NCBI GenBank assembly: GCA_902542165.1
Contig: CACBTF010000001.1
Span: 1-64,000, forward strand
Direction: 5' to 3'
DNA: 64,000 nt
Source: an uncultured Pelagibacteraceae bacterium
GTDB taxonomy: Bacteria; Pseudomonadota; Alphaproteobacteria; Pelagibacterales; Pelagibacteraceae
Numbering within the stretch: the first letter of the stretch is position 1; each line of letters starts with the position of its first letter. Under the pieces are notes generated by a model. The model saw only the letters and a list, made by a program, of their open reading frames with translations, was not told where the DNA came from and did no database searches. Positions 1 to 10,587 of the stretch are shown here, in pieces. The position numbers were made by a program, and so were the translations under genes.

Positions 1-1
1 T

Positions 2-859
2 GTTGAAATAAGAAAATCTCAAGACAAATTCATAATTAAAGAAAATATTTTGCAACTTTACAAAAAAGAAGTTGTAATTAAAAATGTAATTAAAAATAAC
101 TTGTACAGCTCCGCAGTTGAGTCAGGTATTGAACCAAATATTATAGTTGAATTTGCTAGAGTTTTTGGTTTTGAAGTTGATTTTCAAAGAGATATAAGAA
201 AAGGAGATTGGTTTGAAATTTTGTATGAAAAATTTGTGGATGATAATAATAAAGTGAGGGACACTGGTAAAATTATTTACGCGTCGATGTATGTGAATGG
301 TGAAGAAATCAATCTCTATAATTTTAAATATAACAATGTTGAAGAATATTACGACATAAAGGGAAAAAGTATTACAAAGTCTTTGATGAAGACTCCAATT
401 AACGGAGCTCGGTTATCATCTTCATTCGGAATGAGAAAACATCCTATACTTGGATATAATAAAATGCATAGAGGAACTGATTTTGCTGCTCCAAGTGGAA
501 CTCCGATTATGGCTTCAGGTTCTGGTACAGTAACAAGAGCTAGATGGTGTGGAGGTGGAGGGAACTGCGTAAAAATTAAACACAATTCAACTTATGAAAC
601 TATTTATGCTCATATGAAAGCTTTTGCTAAAGGTATTAAAGAAGGAAGAAAAGTCAAACAAGGTCAGATTATTGGTTATGTTGGTTCTACAGGTTTATCA
701 ACTGGTCCTCATTTGCATTATGAAGTTATAGTCAATGGAAAAAAAGTAAACTCACAAAAATTAAAACTGCCATCTGGTAAGATACTTAAAGGTGAAGAAA
801 GAAAGCAGTTTGAGTTAGATAGAATTAAAATTGATTTAAAATTAGGAGAGCTTAGATAG
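2..859 (+). CDS. M23 family metallopeptidase, 5'-truncated by window edge
   Basis: Zinc endopeptidase of the lysostaphin/MepM (M23) family, expected to cut peptide cross-links of peptidoglycan in the periplasm. The reading frame is open to the first bases of the window, so the N-terminus (signal or anchor and the start of the gene) lies outside. The TTG at 50 is probably not the true start. The C-terminal third carries the M23 signature: HRGTDF (the HxxxD zinc ligands), YAHM, and GPHLHYEV (the HxH ligand pair). The upstream part resembles the non-catalytic domain common in MepM-like proteins. It converges on the DUF4167 gene with a 3-nt gap. Family call is sure; exact cross-link specificity is not visible. 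Confidence 0.93.
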   Translation, partial: VEIRKSQDKFIIKENILQLYKKEVVIKNVIKNNLYSSAVESGIEPNIIVEFARVFGFEVDFQRDIRKGDWFEILYEKFVDDNNKVRDTGKIIYASMYVNGEEINLYNFKYNNVEEYYDIKGKSITKSLMKTPINGARLSSSFGMRKHPILGYNKMHRGTDFAAPSGTPIMASGSGTVTRARWCGGGGNCVKIKHNSTYETIYAHMKAFAKGIKEGRKVKQGQIIGYVGSTGLSTGPHLHYEVIVNGKKVNSQKLKLPSGKILKGEERKQFELDRIKIDLKLGELR

Positions 860-862
860 TAA

Positions 863-1246
863 TTAATTACCTGCTCGATGAGAGTCTGTTTTATCGGTTT
901 CCTCTTTTAAGTTTGATTTTTCATCTGAAGTAGTTTTTGTAGCTATATTTTCTCTTCTTTCGTTAAGTTCATTAAATCTTCTTAAATAATGATCTGCGTG
1001 CTGTAAATAATTTTGAGATAAGACAGGATCACCATTACTTTGTGCATCTTTTGCGAGCTGCTGGTACTTTTGCATTGCTTTTTCAACGTTATGAATATTA
1101 TTCATTGAGCCGTTTCTGCTAAAATTAATATTTCCATTATTACTTAAGTTAGAGCCATTGGAGCTTAAAGACACATTTCTACGTCTAAAGTTGTTCTTTT
1201 GAGGTCTAGATCTGTAATTTCTTCTTCTGGTGTTATTGTTGTTCAT
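863..1246 (-). CDS. DUF4167 domain protein
   Basis: Small (127 aa) basic protein. It has an Arg/Asn-rich N-terminus (residues 1-35) and a helical DUF4167 core around residues 53-97, with VEKAMQKYQQLAKDAQ followed by DPVLSQNYLQHADHY. The charged tail is not conserved. DUF4167 proteins are typical of Alphaproteobacteria and usually sit right after prfA-prmC, as here; the start overlaps the prmC stop as ATGA. The function is unknown. The basic, RNA-binding-like N-terminus and translation-gene context make a ribosome- or RNA-linked role plausible, but that is inference. Confidence 0.85.
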   Translation of the reverse strand: MNNNNTRRRNYRSRPQKNNFRRRNVSLSSNGSNLSNNGNINFSRNGSMNNIHNVEKAMQKYQQLAKDAQSNGDPVLSQNYLQHADHYLRRFNELNERRENIATKTTSDEKSNLKEETDKTDSHRAGN

Positions 1247-2085
1247 TTATTTTTGATAGCAATTACGCATCTAATATTATCTTTATAATCTTTCAAATAA
1301 TCTTTAATTCTAAAATTATTTTCTTTTAGTTTTTTTGAAACTTTTTTAACTTGCTCATTTCCAATTTCTAAGGCGAGCAATCCATTTACTTTTAAAATAT
1401 GTTTGGATTTGTAGATAATTTTTTTGATAAGGTCAAGCCCATCATTTCCTCCATCTAGGGCCATTCTAGGTTCAAATTTTTTTATGTCGTCGCTTAAATT
1501 TTTTATCTTTCTTTTTTCAATATATGGTGGATTAGATACAATTAAATCGAACTTTTTGTTAAAAAAATTTTCAAAAGATACATTTAAAATTTTTGTACAA
1601 TCGGATAATTTATGTTTTTTTACATTCATTTTAGCTACAAAAGTTGCTTTTTTTGATCTATCTATGCCATATCCTTTGGATTGATTTAAATTGCTCAATA
1701 AACTAACTAAAATACACCCACATCCTGTCCCTATATCTAAAATAGATAATTTTTTTCCCGAATAAATTTTTAATAATTTATCTACTAGCAACTCTGTCTC
1801 TGGTCTGGGAATTAAAGTATCTTTATTAACAAAAAATTTTTTGCTCCAAAATTCTTTTTCTTCCAATATATATGCAATAGGTTCTTTTTTTGATCGTCTT
1901 GACAAATATTTTTTGAATATAAATTTATTTTTTTCATCAATTTTCTCATTCAAATTAATCAACATTTCTTCTCTAGTCTTATTAAGTATTTTAGATAACA
2001 GCAACTCTGAGTCTATTATATGGGTGGAAATATTTTTTTCTCTAAGTAAATTTGATCCGTTCTTCAAAGCTTGTAAAGAATTCAT
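1243..2085 (-). CDS. prmC: Release factor glutamine N5-methyltransferase PrmC
   Basis: Methylates the glutamine of the GGQ motif in release factors RF1/RF2, using S-adenosylmethionine. It is 280 aa, the usual length. The N-terminal helical substrate-binding domain (about 1-90) ends in IPRPETE. The Rossmann domain has the SAM motif DIGTGCG (117-123) and the catalytic NPPY motif (185-188), which is diagnostic for glutamine methylation. It lies directly downstream of its substrate gene prfA with a 4-nt ATGA overlap, so the two are probably translationally coupled. Confidence 0.96.
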   Translation of the reverse strand: MNSLQALKNGSNLLREKNISTHIIDSELLLSKILNKTREEMLINLNEKIDEKNKFIFKKYLSRRSKKEPIAYILEEKEFWSKKFFVNKDTLIPRPETELLVDKLLKIYSGKKLSILDIGTGCGCILVSLLSNLNQSKGYGIDRSKKATFVAKMNVKKHKLSDCTKILNVSFENFFNKKFDLIVSNPPYIEKRKIKNLSDDIKKFEPRMALDGGNDGLDLIKKIIYKSKHILKVNGLLALEIGNEQVKKVSKKLKENNFRIKDYLKDYKDNIRCVIAIKNK

Positions 2086-3158
2086 GAGTTTAAATCTTCA
2101 AGTTTTAGATTTTGTTCTTTAAGCCTAAGTTCCTGGTTCATCTCTTCATGAATTTCTCCGCTCAAAAAATCATCTAATTTGTGTAGTGTTAAATTTATTC
2201 TATGATCAGTAACTCTACCTTGAGGAAAATTATAGGTTCTTATTCTTTCTGATCTATCTCCTTTTCCAATTTGACTCCTTCGATTGTTTGATCGCTCTTC
2301 ATCTTTTTTTCTTTTTTCCGCTTCATACACTCTGGATCTAAGTATTTTTAAAGCCTTAGCTTTATTTTTATGTTGAGATTTTTCATCTTGTTGACTCACA
2401 ACTACTCCAGTTGGAATGTGTGTTATTCTTACTGCGCTATCTGTAGTATTTACAGATTGTCCACCAGGCCCCCCTGATCTAAAAACATCAATTCGTAAAT
2501 CAGATTCTTTAATTTCTACATCAACGTCTTCTGCCTCAGGTAAAACTGCTACTGTAGCTGCTGAGGTATGTACTCTGCCTTGTGTTTCTGTTTGAGGGAT
2601 TCTTTGAACTCGGTGAACTCCGGACTCATATTTAAGATAAGAATAAATATTATCTCCATTAACAGAAAATATAACTTCTTTATAACCGCCAGCCTCACTT
2701 TTTGATATATTTATAATTTCTAATTTCCATTTTTTTTTTGAGCATACTTTTTCATACATCTTAAACAAATCTGCACAAAAAAGTGAAGCTTCCAAACCAC
2801 CTGTGCCAGCTCTTATCTCTACAATAGCATTTTTATTATCATCTTGATCTTTTGGTAATAAATATACTTTCAAATCATTTTCGTTTTTTTCTTTTTTTTT
2901 AATAAGTTCATCCAGGTCTTTCTGAGCTAAATCGATTATTTCTTTATCATTTGATTTATCTTGCACTAAATTAAGCAAATCTTTTTTTTCATTTTCAAAA
3001 TTTACATATTCTCTAGCAATATTTATTATTTCTCCTAGACTTGAATATTCTTTTGATTTTTTAGCGAATAGTTTTGGTTCAATACTCCCTGTTGAAAGAT
3101 CTTTTTCTAGAGCATTATGTTTCTTTATAATTTCTTTAACTTTATCAATTGGGACCAT
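2082..3158 (-). CDS. prfA: Peptide chain release factor 1
   Basis: Class I release factor that reads UAA and UAG and triggers peptide release on the ribosome. It is 358 aa. An N-terminal coiled region is followed by the tripeptide anticodon region ([12 protein letters not shown] at 188-190), and the catalytic GGQ is at 232-234 in [18 protein letters not shown]. The PxT type of recognition motif (not SPF) and the length support RF1 over RF2. It is first in a prfA-prmC-DUF4167 run, 9 nt after ispG on the same strand. Confidence 0.97.
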   Translation of the reverse strand: MVPIDKVKEIIKKHNALEKDLSTGSIEPKLFAKKSKEYSSLGEIINIAREYVNFENEKKDLLNLVQDKSNDKEIIDLAQKDLDELIKKKEKNENDLKVYLLPKDQDDNKNAIVEIRAGTGGLEASLFCADLFKMYEKVCSKKKWKLEIINISKSEAGGYKEVIFSVNGDNIYSYLKYESGVHRVQRIPQTETQGRVHTSAATVAVLPEAEDVDVEIKESDLRIDVFRSGGPGGQSVNTTDSAVRITHIPTGVVVSQQDEKSQHKNKAKALKILRSRVYEAEKRKKDEERSNNRRSQIGKGDRSERIRTYNFPQGRVTDHRINLTLHKLDDFLSGEIHEEMNQELRLKEQNLKLEDLNS

Positions 3159-3167
3159 AAAAAAATG

Positions 3168-4253
3168 TTAATCTTTAGTTTTTTCTTCAACCAGTTTCAC
3201 AACTTTATCGATTATCTCCGAACTTGGAACTTTCGTGTGCGGAATACCAGATAGGTACAAAAGATTACTATCATTGCCTCCTCCTGTGAGACCTATTTCT
3301 GTATGAGCAGCTTCCCCAGGTCCATTTACTACACAACCTATTATAGATAAGTTGATGGGTTTTTTTATATGGGCTAATTTTTTTTCTAGTAATTTTACAG
3401 TTTCGATAACGGGAAAAGCTTGTCTAGCACAAGAAGGGCAAGATATAATGTTTACCCCTCTTGAACGAATACCTAAAGACTTAAGTATTTCATATCCAGC
3501 TTTTACTTCATCAACGGGATCTGAGGATAAAGAAACTCTAATAGTATCACCGATGCCTTCCATCAAAAGCTGGCCTAATCCTATTGAAGATTTTATACTT
3601 CCAGTAAATAAACCTCCTGCTTCTGTAACACCTAAGTGTAAGGGGTAGTTACAAATTTCAGATAATTTTTTATAAGCTTTAACTGTTAAAAATATATCAG
3701 AGGATTTTACGCTTATCTTAAAATTAAAGAAATCATTATCTTCTAAAAGTTTAATATTATATTGAGCACTTTCTACTAAAGCTTCCGGGCAAGGCTCTTT
3801 ATATTTTTCTAAAAGTTTTTTATCCAAAGAACCTGCGTTAACTCCGATTCTAATTGAGCAATCGTTATCTTTTGCTGCTTTTACGACTTCTAAAATCCTT
3901 TCGTTTGCTCCTATGTTTCCAGGGTTAATTCTTAAACAACTGGCTCCCATTTCTGCAGCTTCAATTGCTCTTTTGTGATGAAAGTGAATATCTGCTACAA
4001 CTGGAACTGTTACTTCTTTAGTAATAGTTTTCAGTGCTTTTGTCGATTCTTCATCTGGGCAAGAAACTCTTACAATGTCCACACCAGCTTCTTCTAAGGA
4101 ATGAATTTGCTTTATTGTATCTTTAATATCTGTAGTTAATGTATTGGTCATTGATTGAACGCTTATAAGAGAGTCTCCTCCAACACTCACGTTGCCTACT
4201 TTAATTTTTTTGGTAACTTTTCTATTTATCTTTCTATGTGGTCTTAGTTCCAT
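3168..4253 (-). CDS. ispG: 4-hydroxy-3-methylbut-2-en-1-yl diphosphate synthase
   Basis: Iron-sulfur enzyme of the MEP isoprenoid pathway (GcpE). It reduces methylerythritol cyclodiphosphate to HMBPP, which feeds ubiquinone and undecaprenyl phosphate synthesis. The 361-aa protein has a TIM-barrel N-terminal part and a C-terminal [4Fe-4S] part. The cluster cysteines are visible at 272 and 275 (ISCPSCARQ) and at 307 (GCVVNGPGE), with the cluster-ligand glutamate at 314. It lies 1 nt after lysC in the same direction. Normal length for the short bacterial form. Confidence 0.97.
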   Translation of the reverse strand: MELRPHRKINRKVTKKIKVGNVSVGGDSLISVQSMTNTLTTDIKDTIKQIHSLEEAGVDIVRVSCPDEESTKALKTITKEVTVPVVADIHFHHKRAIEAAEMGASCLRINPGNIGANERILEVVKAAKDNDCSIRIGVNAGSLDKKLLEKYKEPCPEALVESAQYNIKLLEDNDFFNFKISVKSSDIFLTVKAYKKLSEICNYPLHLGVTEAGGLFTGSIKSSIGLGQLLMEGIGDTIRVSLSSDPVDEVKAGYEILKSLGIRSRGVNIISCPSCARQAFPVIETVKLLEKKLAHIKKPINLSIIGCVVNGPGEAAHTEIGLTGGGNDSNLLYLSGIPHTKVPSSEIIDKVVKLVEEKTKD

Positions 4254-4254
4254 C

Positions 4255-5466
4255 TTAATCTAAATCGAAAATTGAGTGTAATTTTTTTATTGCTTTTAAA
4301 GTATTATCTTCGTCTATTATAACAGATAGTTTTATTTCAGATGTTGAAATAGCTAATATGTTAATACTTTCATCTGATAAAGCTCTAAACATTCTGTAAG
4401 TTACACCTGGCGTAGAAACCATTCCAGCACCTACTATTGAAATTTTAGCAACTTTATTATTTTGAATAATTTCTTTAAAATTGATTTTGCAATCACTTTT
4501 TAATATCTGTTTAGTTTTAGATACATCATCTCTTTTAACTGTAAAAGTAATATCAGTAGTTTTTTCATCTGAAGAAATATTTTGAATTACCATATCAACA
4601 TTAATTTGAGCTTTGCTCAAAGGTTCAAATATATTTGCTGCTATACCTGGTTTATCCTCAACTCCTATAACAGTAATTTTCGCATCATCTTTGGAATAGG
4701 CCACACCGGTAACACTCTTAGTATAGTCAATATTTTCTTGATTAAATATTTTTGTACCTTTCCTATCAGTGAAAGTTGACCTTACTTCTAGAGGAATTTC
4801 ATACATCATAGCTGTTTGAACAGCTGAAGGCTGCATGACTTTAGCTCCAAGCGATGATAGTTCGAGCATTTCATCATATGAAATTTTATCAATTTTTTTA
4901 GCAACTGGAATTTTATTTGGGTCAGTTGAATAAACCCCATCTACATCTGTGTAAATTTCACATGAGTCTGCGTTAAATATTTTTGCAACAGCTACAGCCG
5001 TAGCATCAGAGCCACCTCTCCCAATAGTAGTAACATCTCCAACTTTTGAAATACCTTGAAAGCCTGGAATTACTACAATGCCATTTTGATCTAAATATTT
5101 TTCGATTTTTTCAATGTGCATATTTATAATTCTAGCATTGGTATGATCGCCATCAGTAAGAATAGGTATCTGCCAGTTTAACCAAGACTTGGCTTTCATA
5201 TTCAATTCTATTAAAGCTCCGGTAAGAAGCGCACAAGTCACTTGTTCTCCGGAGGATAAAAGAACATCCAATTCTCTTTTATTAAAATCATGTGATATTT
5301 CTCTCGAGAGTTTTACAAGTTCATTGGTTTTACCCGACATTGCAGAAACAATCGCAATTATTTTACATCCGGTAGATTGCTCTTTTTTTATAATGTTAGC
5401 AACATGCTGGATTCTATCAATAGTCCCAACAGATGTTCCGCCAAACTTAAGTATTTTTTTAATCAT
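4255..5466 (-). CDS. lysC: Aspartate kinase
   Basis: Phosphorylates aspartate at the start of the Lys/DAP, Thr and Met pathways. It is 403 aa: an amino-acid kinase domain (residues 1-245) with KFGGTSV near the N-terminus and [12 protein letters not shown], then two ACT domains (about 265-335 and 343-403) containing [15 protein letters not shown] and [13 protein letters not shown]. The double ACT unit suggests allosteric feedback by lysine and/or threonine. It is transcribed away from ubiG. The 54-bp divergent gap is extremely AT-rich and shows no lysine riboswitch. DapD and DapE, also encoded in this window, act further down the same pathway. Confidence 0.97.
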   Translation of the reverse strand: MIKKILKFGGTSVGTIDRIQHVANIIKKEQSTGCKIIAIVSAMSGKTNELVKLSREISHDFNKRELDVLLSSGEQVTCALLTGALIELNMKAKSWLNWQIPILTDGDHTNARIINMHIEKIEKYLDQNGIVVIPGFQGISKVGDVTTIGRGGSDATAVAVAKIFNADSCEIYTDVDGVYSTDPNKIPVAKKIDKISYDEMLELSSLGAKVMQPSAVQTAMMYEIPLEVRSTFTDRKGTKIFNQENIDYTKSVTGVAYSKDDAKITVIGVEDKPGIAANIFEPLSKAQINVDMVIQNISSDEKTTDITFTVKRDDVSKTKQILKSDCKINFKEIIQNNKVAKISIVGAGMVSTPGVTYRMFRALSDESINILAISTSEIKLSVIIDEDNTLKAIKKLHSIFDLD

Positions 5467-5520
5467 TTAAAGAATGTAATATAATAAATTAAGATATTAA
5501 TATTAAATAAAATCTAAAGA

Positions 5521-6249
5521 ATGACTACTACTATAAATAAAGAAGAAATTCAAAAGTTTTCAAAACTAGCTGAAGAATGGTGGGATGTTAATGGAAAATT
5601 TAAACCATTACATATGTTTAATCCTATTAGAATTAAATACATAACAGAAAATATTAAAAAATATTACAATATCAAAAATGAAAGGCCGGATTTTTTGACA
5701 GGAATCAATATATTGGATATTGGCTGTGGAGGAGGTCTTATAAGTGAACCAATGGCTCGATTAGGAGCAAAAGTAACTGGAATAGATGCTTCAGAAAAGA
5801 ACGTTAATGTTGCAAAATTACATTCAGAAAAAAGTGGATTATCTATAAAATATTTAAATTCATCACCAGAGAAATTAGATGAACACGAAAAATTCGACAT
5901 AATTTTAAATTTAGAAATAGTTGAACATATAGAAAATATAAATCTATATATAAAATCATGTAATAAATTACTTAAAAAAAATGGCTTAATGTTTACAGCT
6001 ACTTTAAACAGATCGTTTTCTTCTTTTTTAAAAGCTATAGTCGGGGCAGAATATATTTTACGATGGCTGCCTATAGGAACTCATGATTGGAATAAGTTTG
6101 TAAAACCTGAAGAACTAGAAAATTTTTTAAGTGAGGAAAAATTTTCTTCGTTAGATATCACTGGGTTAAATTTTAATCCATTTACAAAAAAATGGAAACA
6201 ATCCCGAGATCTATCTGTAAATTATATTATCTGTAGCCTTAAAAACTAG
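5521..6249 (+). CDS. ubiG: Ubiquinone biosynthesis O-methyltransferase
   Basis: SAM-dependent methyltransferase that performs the two O-methylations of ubiquinone synthesis. It is 242 aa, of usual length. The class I SAM fold has motif I LDIGCGGG (about 65-72) followed by EPMARLGAKVTGID. The UbiG-type start (LAEEWWDVNGKFKPLH, about 16-31) and the late GTHDWNKFVKPEEL segment separate it from other methyltransferases. It converges on the DUF1178 gene with a 4-nt overlap of stop codons. The start ATG lies 54 bp from the divergent lysC. Confidence 0.96.
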   Translation: MTTTINKEEIQKFSKLAEEWWDVNGKFKPLHMFNPIRIKYITENIKKYYNIKNERPDFLTGINILDIGCGGGLISEPMARLGAKVTGIDASEKNVNVAKLHSEKSGLSIKYLNSSPEKLDEHEKFDIILNLEIVEHIENINLYIKSCNKLLKKNGLMFTATLNRSFSSFLKAIVGAEYILRWLPIGTHDWNKFVKPEELENFLSEEKFSSLDITGLNFNPFTKKWKQSRDLSVNYIICSLKN

Positions 6250-6671
6250 TTATCCTTGTTGACCCAAGGAATAGATATAAGATCTATACCCTCTTCAGAT
6301 AATTCCTTTTTCTCCTCAGAAGTAGCGGTTCCATAAATAGCTTTATTGCTTTTTTTATCATAATAAACTTCTCTAACCCTCTTGCTAAAATCTTTTCCCA
6401 CATAATCAAAATTATTTTCTATATATCTCCTTAAGTGTAGCAAAGCATTTTTTTTATCATTAAAATTTTTAATATTTATTTCTAGAAGTTCTTGCTTTTT
6501 ATTCATTGATCCTGAAATACTCGGTGCCATAATTGATTTTTCAATTTTTTTGGAGGAACAATAAATGCACTCTAATAAATTTTTATTACTTAATTTATCA
6601 AATTCATCTGAGCTAGAGAACCAACTTTCAAATTCATGGTTATTTTTACATTTTAAAATATATTTTATCAT
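6246..6671 (-). CDS. DUF1178 family protein
   Basis: Protein of 141 aa with an N-terminal zinc-ribbon-like part (CKNNHEFESWFSS near residue 8, then LLECIYCSSKKIEKSIMAPS), so two cysteine clusters can bind a metal. DUF1178 is common in Alphaproteobacteria, and its C-terminal end (GTATSEEKKELSEEGIDLISIPW) is the conserved part. The function is unknown. The ATG follows the argJ stop directly (TAAATG), which suggests co-transcription with argJ. Confidence 0.85.
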   Translation of the reverse strand: MIKYILKCKNNHEFESWFSSSDEFDKLSNKNLLECIYCSSKKIEKSIMAPSISGSMNKKQELLEINIKNFNDKKNALLHLRRYIENNFDYVGKDFSKRVREVYYDKKSNKAIYGTATSEEKKELSEEGIDLISIPWVNKDN

Positions 6672-7976
6672 TTAATTTCTATAATCGGAATTAATATCTA
6701 TATAATCGTGCGTGAAATCACAAGTATAGCACTTAAAAGCATCATTACCAAGTTTCAAATTCACTTCAATTTCTATTGATCCCCATTGCATATATTCTTT
6801 TAATTTTTTTTCATCATAAGTTTCAGAAATTTTACCATTTTCTGCAACAATAAAATTACCTATTTTAATTTTTAATTTTTTTTGATCAACTATCTCACCT
6901 GATTTTCCAATTCCCATTGCAATTCTTCCCCAATTCGGATCTTCGCCTGCTATGGCTGTTTTAACCAGAGGTGAATTAGCAATTGAAAAAGCAATGTTTT
7001 TTGCACTACCTAAAGATTTTGCATTAATAACATTTATGGTTAAAAATTTCTTAGCACCTTCTCCGTCAACTACAACTTGTTTAGCTAAATTTAAGCAAAG
7101 TTTTTTTAATGCTATTTCGAATTTTTGAACTGCTTTATCATTCAGTGAGATATTCTGACCAATTTTTATTGTTCTAGTTGAAAAAATGGTTACCATATCA
7201 TTGGTTGATTGATCGCTATCTACCGTAATAGCATTAAAAGAATTAGCTATAGCTCTTTTTAAAAGAGTCTTAAGTAAATTAGAATTAATGTCTGCATTAG
7301 TAAAAATAAAAGATAGCATTGTCGCTAGATTAGGTGCAATCATTCCTGAACCTTTTGCTATTCCACAAATTTTTATTAATTCATCGCCTAATATTATTTC
7401 TTCATAAGCAAGTTTTGGTTTTGTATCTGTAGTCATAATTGCAGATGCCATTTTAATCCAATACATTTTGTTATGTTCTGATCTTAATCTATCAACTAAA
7501 TCTGGAAGGCGATCTTTGATTTGTTCGGCTGGGAATTCCTCTCCTATCACTCCAGTAGAAGCAAAAATTAAATCTTTTACTTTTACTGTCTCACTCGTTC
7601 CTTTTTTATTTTTAGACTCTTTAATAGTTAGAACCCTCGATAAATTTTTTGCTAAAATATCTATTCCATCTTTTCCCTGTTTTCCTGTAAAAGTATTAGC
7701 GTTTTTTGTGTTAACTAATAGTCCTTTAATAATTTTCTTATGTGAGTTGTTATTCCACGGAATAAATTCAGAAGTAATACTGTTTGAAGTTGTTAGAGTC
7801 GCATAATTTGCACCCTTACTAAAATAAAATAATGCTAAGTCGTCCCTTCCATCTTTATACAAATCGGCCGAAATTGATGCCATCTCCAAGCCCTCAATTT
7901 GTTTAAGGCTTTGAAACTCACCCATTTTTGATAATTTTGTTTTATCGTTTAAGAAATTTTTAATATTTATTGTCAT
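6672..7976 (-). CDS. argJ: Bifunctional ornithine acetyltransferase / N-acetylglutamate synthase
   Basis: Transfers acetyl between N-acetylornithine and glutamate in the cyclic arginine pathway, and may also make N-acetylglutamate from acetyl-CoA. It is 434 aa. The precursor self-cleaves before the nucleophilic threonine; the motif KGSGMIAPNLATML is visible with Thr219, and STGVIGEEFP (140-149) supplies the oxyanion hole. A region around residues 340-355 (AIAGEDPNWGRI) is also typical. The next pathway enzyme group is represented by argB elsewhere in the window. Transcribed divergently from secA across a 44-bp gap. Confidence 0.96.
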   Translation of the reverse strand: MTINIKNFLNDKTKLSKMGEFQSLKQIEGLEMASISADLYKDGRDDLALFYFSKGANYATLTTSNSITSEFIPWNNNSHKKIIKGLLVNTKNANTFTGKQGKDGIDILAKNLSRVLTIKESKNKKGTSETVKVKDLIFASTGVIGEEFPAEQIKDRLPDLVDRLRSEHNKMYWIKMASAIMTTDTKPKLAYEEIILGDELIKICGIAKGSGMIAPNLATMLSFIFTNADINSNLLKTLLKRAIANSFNAITVDSDQSTNDMVTIFSTRTIKIGQNISLNDKAVQKFEIALKKLCLNLAKQVVVDGEGAKKFLTINVINAKSLGSAKNIAFSIANSPLVKTAIAGEDPNWGRIAMGIGKSGEIVDQKKLKIKIGNFIVAENGKISETYDEKKLKEYMQWGSIEIEVNLKLGNDAFKCYTCDFTHDYIDINSDYRN

Positions 7977-8020
7977 TATTGATGTTTAATTTTTACTAAT
8001 AATACATATATAGGTTTATA

Positions 8021-10585
8021 ATGAATTTATTTACAAGAACTTTTAGTAAAATATTTAAAAGCTCTAATCAACAAGAATTAGACAAAATCCAAAACCTAGT
8101 TGAGGCTATAAATAATAAAGAAAACGATGTTAAGACTCTTTCTGAGGCTGATTTCAAAGAAAAGACATTTAATTTTAAAAAAAATGCTCAAAATGGAACA
8201 CTAAATTTAAGCAAAATCATTCCAGAAAGTTTCGCACTAGTTCGCGAAGCTGCCAAAAGAACTCTAGGCGAACGACATTTCGATGTACAGCTAGCTGGTG
8301 GGTTAATTTTACATAGCGGTAAAATTGCGGAAATGAAAACTGGGGAGGGAAAAACTCTCGTTTCAACATTACCAGCATACTTGAATTCTTTAGAGGGAAA
8401 AGGTGTGCACGTTGTAACAGTAAATGATTATTTGGCTAAAAGGGACTCCGAGTGGATGGGTAAAGTTTTTGATTATCTTGGAGTATCTACTGGGTGCATC
8501 ACTAATGATTTAAATGACATTGAAAGAAAGAAAAATTACATAAGTGATATTATCTACGCTACCAATAATGAACTTGGATTTGATTATTTGAGAGATAATA
8601 TGAAATATGAACTTGAGGACATGGTTCAGCGTAATCATAACTATTGTATTGTTGATGAAGTAGATAGTATTTTAATTGATGAGTCTAGAACACCGCTTAT
8701 AATTTCTGGAAAACTTGAAGATAAAACAACTCTTTACAATACAACAAATGAATTTATAAAACATTTACAAAAAAATGATTACGAATTAGATGAAAAAAAT
8801 AGAAATGTAATTCTTACGGATCTAGGAACCGATAAAATTGAAAAACTTGCAACACAAAAAAGATTATTAAAAAATAATAATTTTTATGATCCAGCAAATT
8901 TAGATTTAGTTCACCATGTGAACCAAGCTTTAAAAGCCAATTTGCTCTTTAATAAAGATACCGATTACATAGTTAGAGACGGTAAAGTGCAAATTATTGA
9001 TGAGTTCACAGGAAGAGTACTAGACGGAAGGAGATTTTCTGATGGACTCCATCAAGCAATTGAGGCTAAAGAAAATGTAAAAGTTGAAGAAGAAAATCAA
9101 ACTTTGGCTTCTATCACTTATCAGAATTATTTTAGATTATATCGAAAACTATCAGGGATGACTGGTACAGCTATGACGGAAGCAGAGGAGTTTTTTGACA
9201 TATATAAATTACCTGTTGTTTCTATTCCTACAAATAAAAAAATGTTGCGAAAAGATTTTAACGATCAAATATATAGAACTGAGAAAGAAAAATATAATGC
9301 TATTACAAATAAAATAATAGAATGTAATAAAAGAGGTCAACCTGTGTTAGTTGGAACAACGAGTATTGAAAAATCAGAAAAAATCTCAACTTATTTAAAT
9401 AACAAAAAAATTACTCATAACGTTTTGAATGCTAAACAACATGAGAAAGAAGCAAATATTATAGCTGAGGCAGGAAAAATAAATGCAGTAACTATAGCTA
9501 CTAATATGGCAGGACGAGGAACTGATATTAAATTAGGTGGTAATAAAGATTTTATCGATGATGGAAAAAAAGAAAATGCGGAAAATATAAAAATAAATCA
9601 AGAAAAAGTTAAAAAATTGGGAGGATTATTTATAATTGGAACTGAAAGACACGAAAGTAGGAGAATAGATAATCAGTTAAGAGGTCGATCCGGTAGACAA
9701 GGCGATCCTGGAAGTACAATTTTTTTTATAAGCTTACAAGATGAATTAATGAGAATATTTGGAGGAGACTCAATTGATGGAATGCTTCAAAAACTTGGTT
9801 TAAAAGAAAATGAGTCTATTGATCATCCTTGGATCAATAAAGCTATGGAAAGAGCACAAAAAAAAGTTGAAAGTAGAAATTTTGATATTAGAAAAACATT
9901 AATTAAATTTGATGATGTGATGAATGACCAAAGGCAAGTCATATTCGCTCAAAGACTTAAGATTTTAAAGGAAAAAAATATAAGTAAAATTTTGGAAGAT
10001 TTTTTTGAAGAAATACTTGTCAGTCTAAATTTAGTAAGGGAAAATTTTCAAAAAACTGGGAATGAAAAAAATTATCTTGCGGAAATCAAAAATATAACTG
10101 GAAATATAGTCAGTGATGACAAAATACTAAAATTAGGAAAAATGAGAGAAACTGATTTCAAAAAAAATATTCATAGTTTATTCTCAGAAAAGAAGAGTTC
10201 AAGAATTAAAATTTTGGGTGAAAATCAGAATGACAGTCTTGAGAAGAAAATATTTTTACAAATTATTGATTTCTCATGGAGATCACATTTACAATACCTA
10301 GAACAATTAAGACAGGTTATCGGCTTAAGACAATACGGTCAAAAAGACCCTTTATCTGAATTTAAAAAAGAAGCATTTGTTTTATTTGAAGGTTTGTTAC
10401 TAAAGATAAAAAATGATTTAATAAAATTTCTTCTAAATCTTAACATCGTTGTTTCAAATGAAGAAAAAAATGTAAGTAAGCAAGAAGAAATAAAAGATAC
10501 TAAATCAGAAAAAAAAGTTGGTAGAAATGAAAAGTGTCCTTGTGGTTCCGGAAAAAAATTTAAACATTGCCACGGAAATGTTTAA
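8021..10585 (+). CDS. secA: Preprotein translocase ATPase SecA
   Basis: Motor ATPase that drives proteins through SecYEG. It is 854 aa, slightly shorter than the E. coli protein. Visible parts: Walker A EMKTGEGKTL (104-113), Walker B/DEVD region VDEVDSILIDESRTP, the preprotein cross-linking region, motif GRGTDIKLGG, and the arginine-finger region QLRGRSGRQGDPGS. The C-terminal zinc-binding SEC-C motif (CPCGSGKKFKHCHG) touches the SecB/lipid-binding tail. The tail before it is short and Lys/Glu-rich. It converges on the photolyase gene with 2 nt between stops. Confidence 0.98.
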   Translation: MNLFTRTFSKIFKSSNQQELDKIQNLVEAINNKENDVKTLSEADFKEKTFNFKKNAQNGTLNLSKIIPESFALVREAAKRTLGERHFDVQLAGGLILHSGKIAEMKTGEGKTLVSTLPAYLNSLEGKGVHVVTVNDYLAKRDSEWMGKVFDYLGVSTGCITNDLNDIERKKNYISDIIYATNNELGFDYLRDNMKYELEDMVQRNHNYCIVDEVDSILIDESRTPLIISGKLEDKTTLYNTTNEFIKHLQKNDYELDEKNRNVILTDLGTDKIEKLATQKRLLKNNNFYDPANLDLVHHVNQALKANLLFNKDTDYIVRDGKVQIIDEFTGRVLDGRRFSDGLHQAIEAKENVKVEEENQTLASITYQNYFRLYRKLSGMTGTAMTEAEEFFDIYKLPVVSIPTNKKMLRKDFNDQIYRTEKEKYNAITNKIIECNKRGQPVLVGTTSIEKSEKISTYLNNKKITHNVLNAKQHEKEANIIAEAGKINAVTIATNMAGRGTDIKLGGNKDFIDDGKKENAENIKINQEKVKKLGGLFIIGTERHESRRIDNQLRGRSGRQGDPGSTIFFISLQDELMRIFGGDSIDGMLQKLGLKENESIDHPWINKAMERAQKKVESRNFDIRKTLIKFDDVMNDQRQVIFAQRLKILKEKNISKILEDFFEEILVSLNLVRENFQKTGNEKNYLAEIKNITGNIVSDDKILKLGKMRETDFKKNIHSLFSEKKSSRIKILGENQNDSLEKKIFLQIIDFSWRSHLQYLEQLRQVIGLRQYGQKDPLSEFKKEAFVLFEGLLLKIKNDLIKFLLNLNIVVSNEEKNVSKQEEIKDTKSEKKVGRNEKCPCGSGKKFKHCHGNV

Positions 10586-10587
10586 AT

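Noticed and set aside
349-585. Antisense frames of 60-170 codons within real genes, e.g. opposite the M23 gene and cobT
   Set aside because: They lie wholly inside genes with clear family motifs, start without ribosome-binding sites and show no protein-like pattern.
5467-5520. Lysine or other riboswitch before lysC
   Set aside because: The gap is only 54 bp, nearly pure A/T, and holds no conserved aptamer stem.
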